Of a stretch of 16,971 nt of DNA, positions 16,343 to 16,971 are shown piece after piece. The stretch comes from an uncultured Pirellulaceae bacterium (GTDB lineage: Bacteria > Planctomycetota > Planctomycetia > Pirellulales > Pirellulaceae). Under the pieces are notes generated by a model. That model searched no databases. It was not told where the DNA came from and saw nothing but the letters and a program-made list of their open reading frames with translations. Position 1 is the stretch's first letter, and each line of letters opens with the position of its first letter. The translations under genes were made by a program, and so were the position numbers. Location: contig CAKQWG010000068.1 in assembly GCA_934278005.1 (NCBI GenBank), forward strand, positions 1 to 16,971, given 5' to 3'.

Positions 16343-16963
16343 ATGGATTCTCCCCGCAAAGTGCTCGTGGTCGGACTAGTCGGTGGAGTCGCTTCAGGCA
16401 AGAGCCATGTGGCGCGCATGATCGCCGACCAATTCGGCACCGTGATCGATGTAGACCGATTGGGGCATGCGGTGCTGCAGCGCCCCGCAGTCGCACAGCA
16501 GTTGCAGCAACGTTTTGGACGGTCAATCCTGACCGCAGACGGCGGTATCGATCGCCAAGCTCTGAGCGCCCGAGTGTTTGGCAACACGCCGGCATCCGCC
16601 GGGGCGCTGCAAGAACTGGAGGCCATCGTGCATCCCCTGATTCGCGCCGAGGCGGTCGATCAACTGCATCGCCTGCGGCAGTCGCCCTCGCCACCTAGAG
16701 TTATCGTGGTCGACGCACCACTTCTGCTAGAAGCCGGCTGGGCACCACTGTGCGACGCGATCTTGTTCGTCGATGCGCCGCACGAGGTGCGCCTCGAGCG
16801 AGCTCTGCAGCGGGGCTGGAGCGCGGAGAACTTTCAGGCTCGCGAGCAGGCCCAAATGCCGCTGGACGACAAGCGCCGCCTGGCGACGCACATCATCGAC
16901 GGCACGGCCAGCGAAGCCGAGTTACGGTTACAGCTCGCGCGCATTGTCAGCCAGACGCGCTAG
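16343..16963 (+). CDS. coaE: Dephospho-CoA kinase
   Basis: A 206-residue cytoplasmic kinase that phosphorylates the 3'-hydroxyl of dephospho-CoA with ATP, the last step of coenzyme A synthesis. The P-loop is GGVASGKS at 14-21. DVDRLGH (36-42) supplies the acidic residue pair of the CoA-binding site, and IVHPLIR (95-101) is the conserved HP block. DAPLLLEAGW (124-133) corresponds to the family PLLFE motif. REQAQMPLDDKR (167-178) is the lid and Arg/Gln-rich motif that contacts ATP. The length is normal for the family and the gene is complete, ending eight bases before the window edge. No ribosome site precedes ATG 16343. It diverges from the beta-propeller gene across 157 bases in which I found no properly spaced promoter. 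Confidence 0.95.
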   Translation: MDSPRKVLVVGLVGGVASGKSHVARMIADQFGTVIDVDRLGHAVLQRPAVAQQLQQRFGRSILTADGGIDRQALSARVFGNTPASAGALQELEAIVHPLIRAEAVDQLHRLRQSPSPPRVIVVDAPLLLEAGWAPLCDAILFVDAPHEVRLERALQRGWSAENFQAREQAQMPLDDKRRLATHIIDGTASEAELRLQLARIVSQTR

Positions 16964-16971
16964 CGTCGGGC

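Overview
The window looks like chromosome from a planctomycete, most likely the Pirellula/Rhodopirellula group. This rests on gene content and style and has not been checked by a search. The supporting signs are a secreted PQQ-type beta-propeller protein, a Bacillus-like succinate dehydrogenase with one cytochrome b subunit, a YhaO/YhaN-type phosphoesterase and ATPase pair, moderately high GC, and Shine-Dalgarno sites that are clear at some starts and absent at others. I see no mobile element, tRNA, rRNA or CRISPR array. Almost all of the DNA is protein coding and most genes are on the minus strand.

Region by region: (1) 1-508 holds the N-terminal part of a secreted Cys- and Pro-rich protein on the minus strand. 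It runs off the window edge in a DPKPA repeat. (2) 776-5763 is a two-gene minus-strand operon with an ATGA overlap. It encodes a YhaO/SbcD/Mre11-like phosphoesterase followed by a 1243-residue YhaN/Rad50-like ATPase with a transmembrane hairpin inside its coiled coil. (3) 5939-6943 encodes a flippase-like membrane protein with the lysylphosphatidylglycerol-synthase transmembrane domain. (4) 7112-11068 is a succinate dehydrogenase/fumarate reductase operon in the order sdhC-sdhA-sdhB, with an unusually long, structured sdhA-sdhB gap. (5) 11396-11968 on the plus strand encodes a small membrane-anchored protein of unknown function, divergent from sdhC and convergent with tex. (6) 11996-16185 on the minus strand carries a PQQ-like beta-propeller protein, a stand-alone M41 (FtsH-like) peptidase domain whose start overlaps the previous stop, and the RNA-binding protein Tex. 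(7) 16343-16963 on the plus strand is coaE, the last step of coenzyme A synthesis.

The sdh genes form a menaquinone-type complex II. The YhaO/YhaN pair is the most likely home of unusual biology. The phosphoesterase keeps Asp-x-His and Gly-Asp but has lost residues that normally complete the two-metal nuclease centre. The ATPase has membrane helices where Rad50 carries a zinc hook, and it ends in a long acidic/proline linker with a Trp-rich tail. This suggests a membrane-tethered SMC-like machine whose partner may be a scaffold instead of a nuclease. The other notable gene is the AAA-less M41 peptidase coupled to the beta-propeller gene.

Several start codons were moved inward from the longest open frame (YhaO, SdhC, the 11396 gene, Tex, M41, PQQ), either because an internal ATG has a better ribosome site or because it fits the family better.
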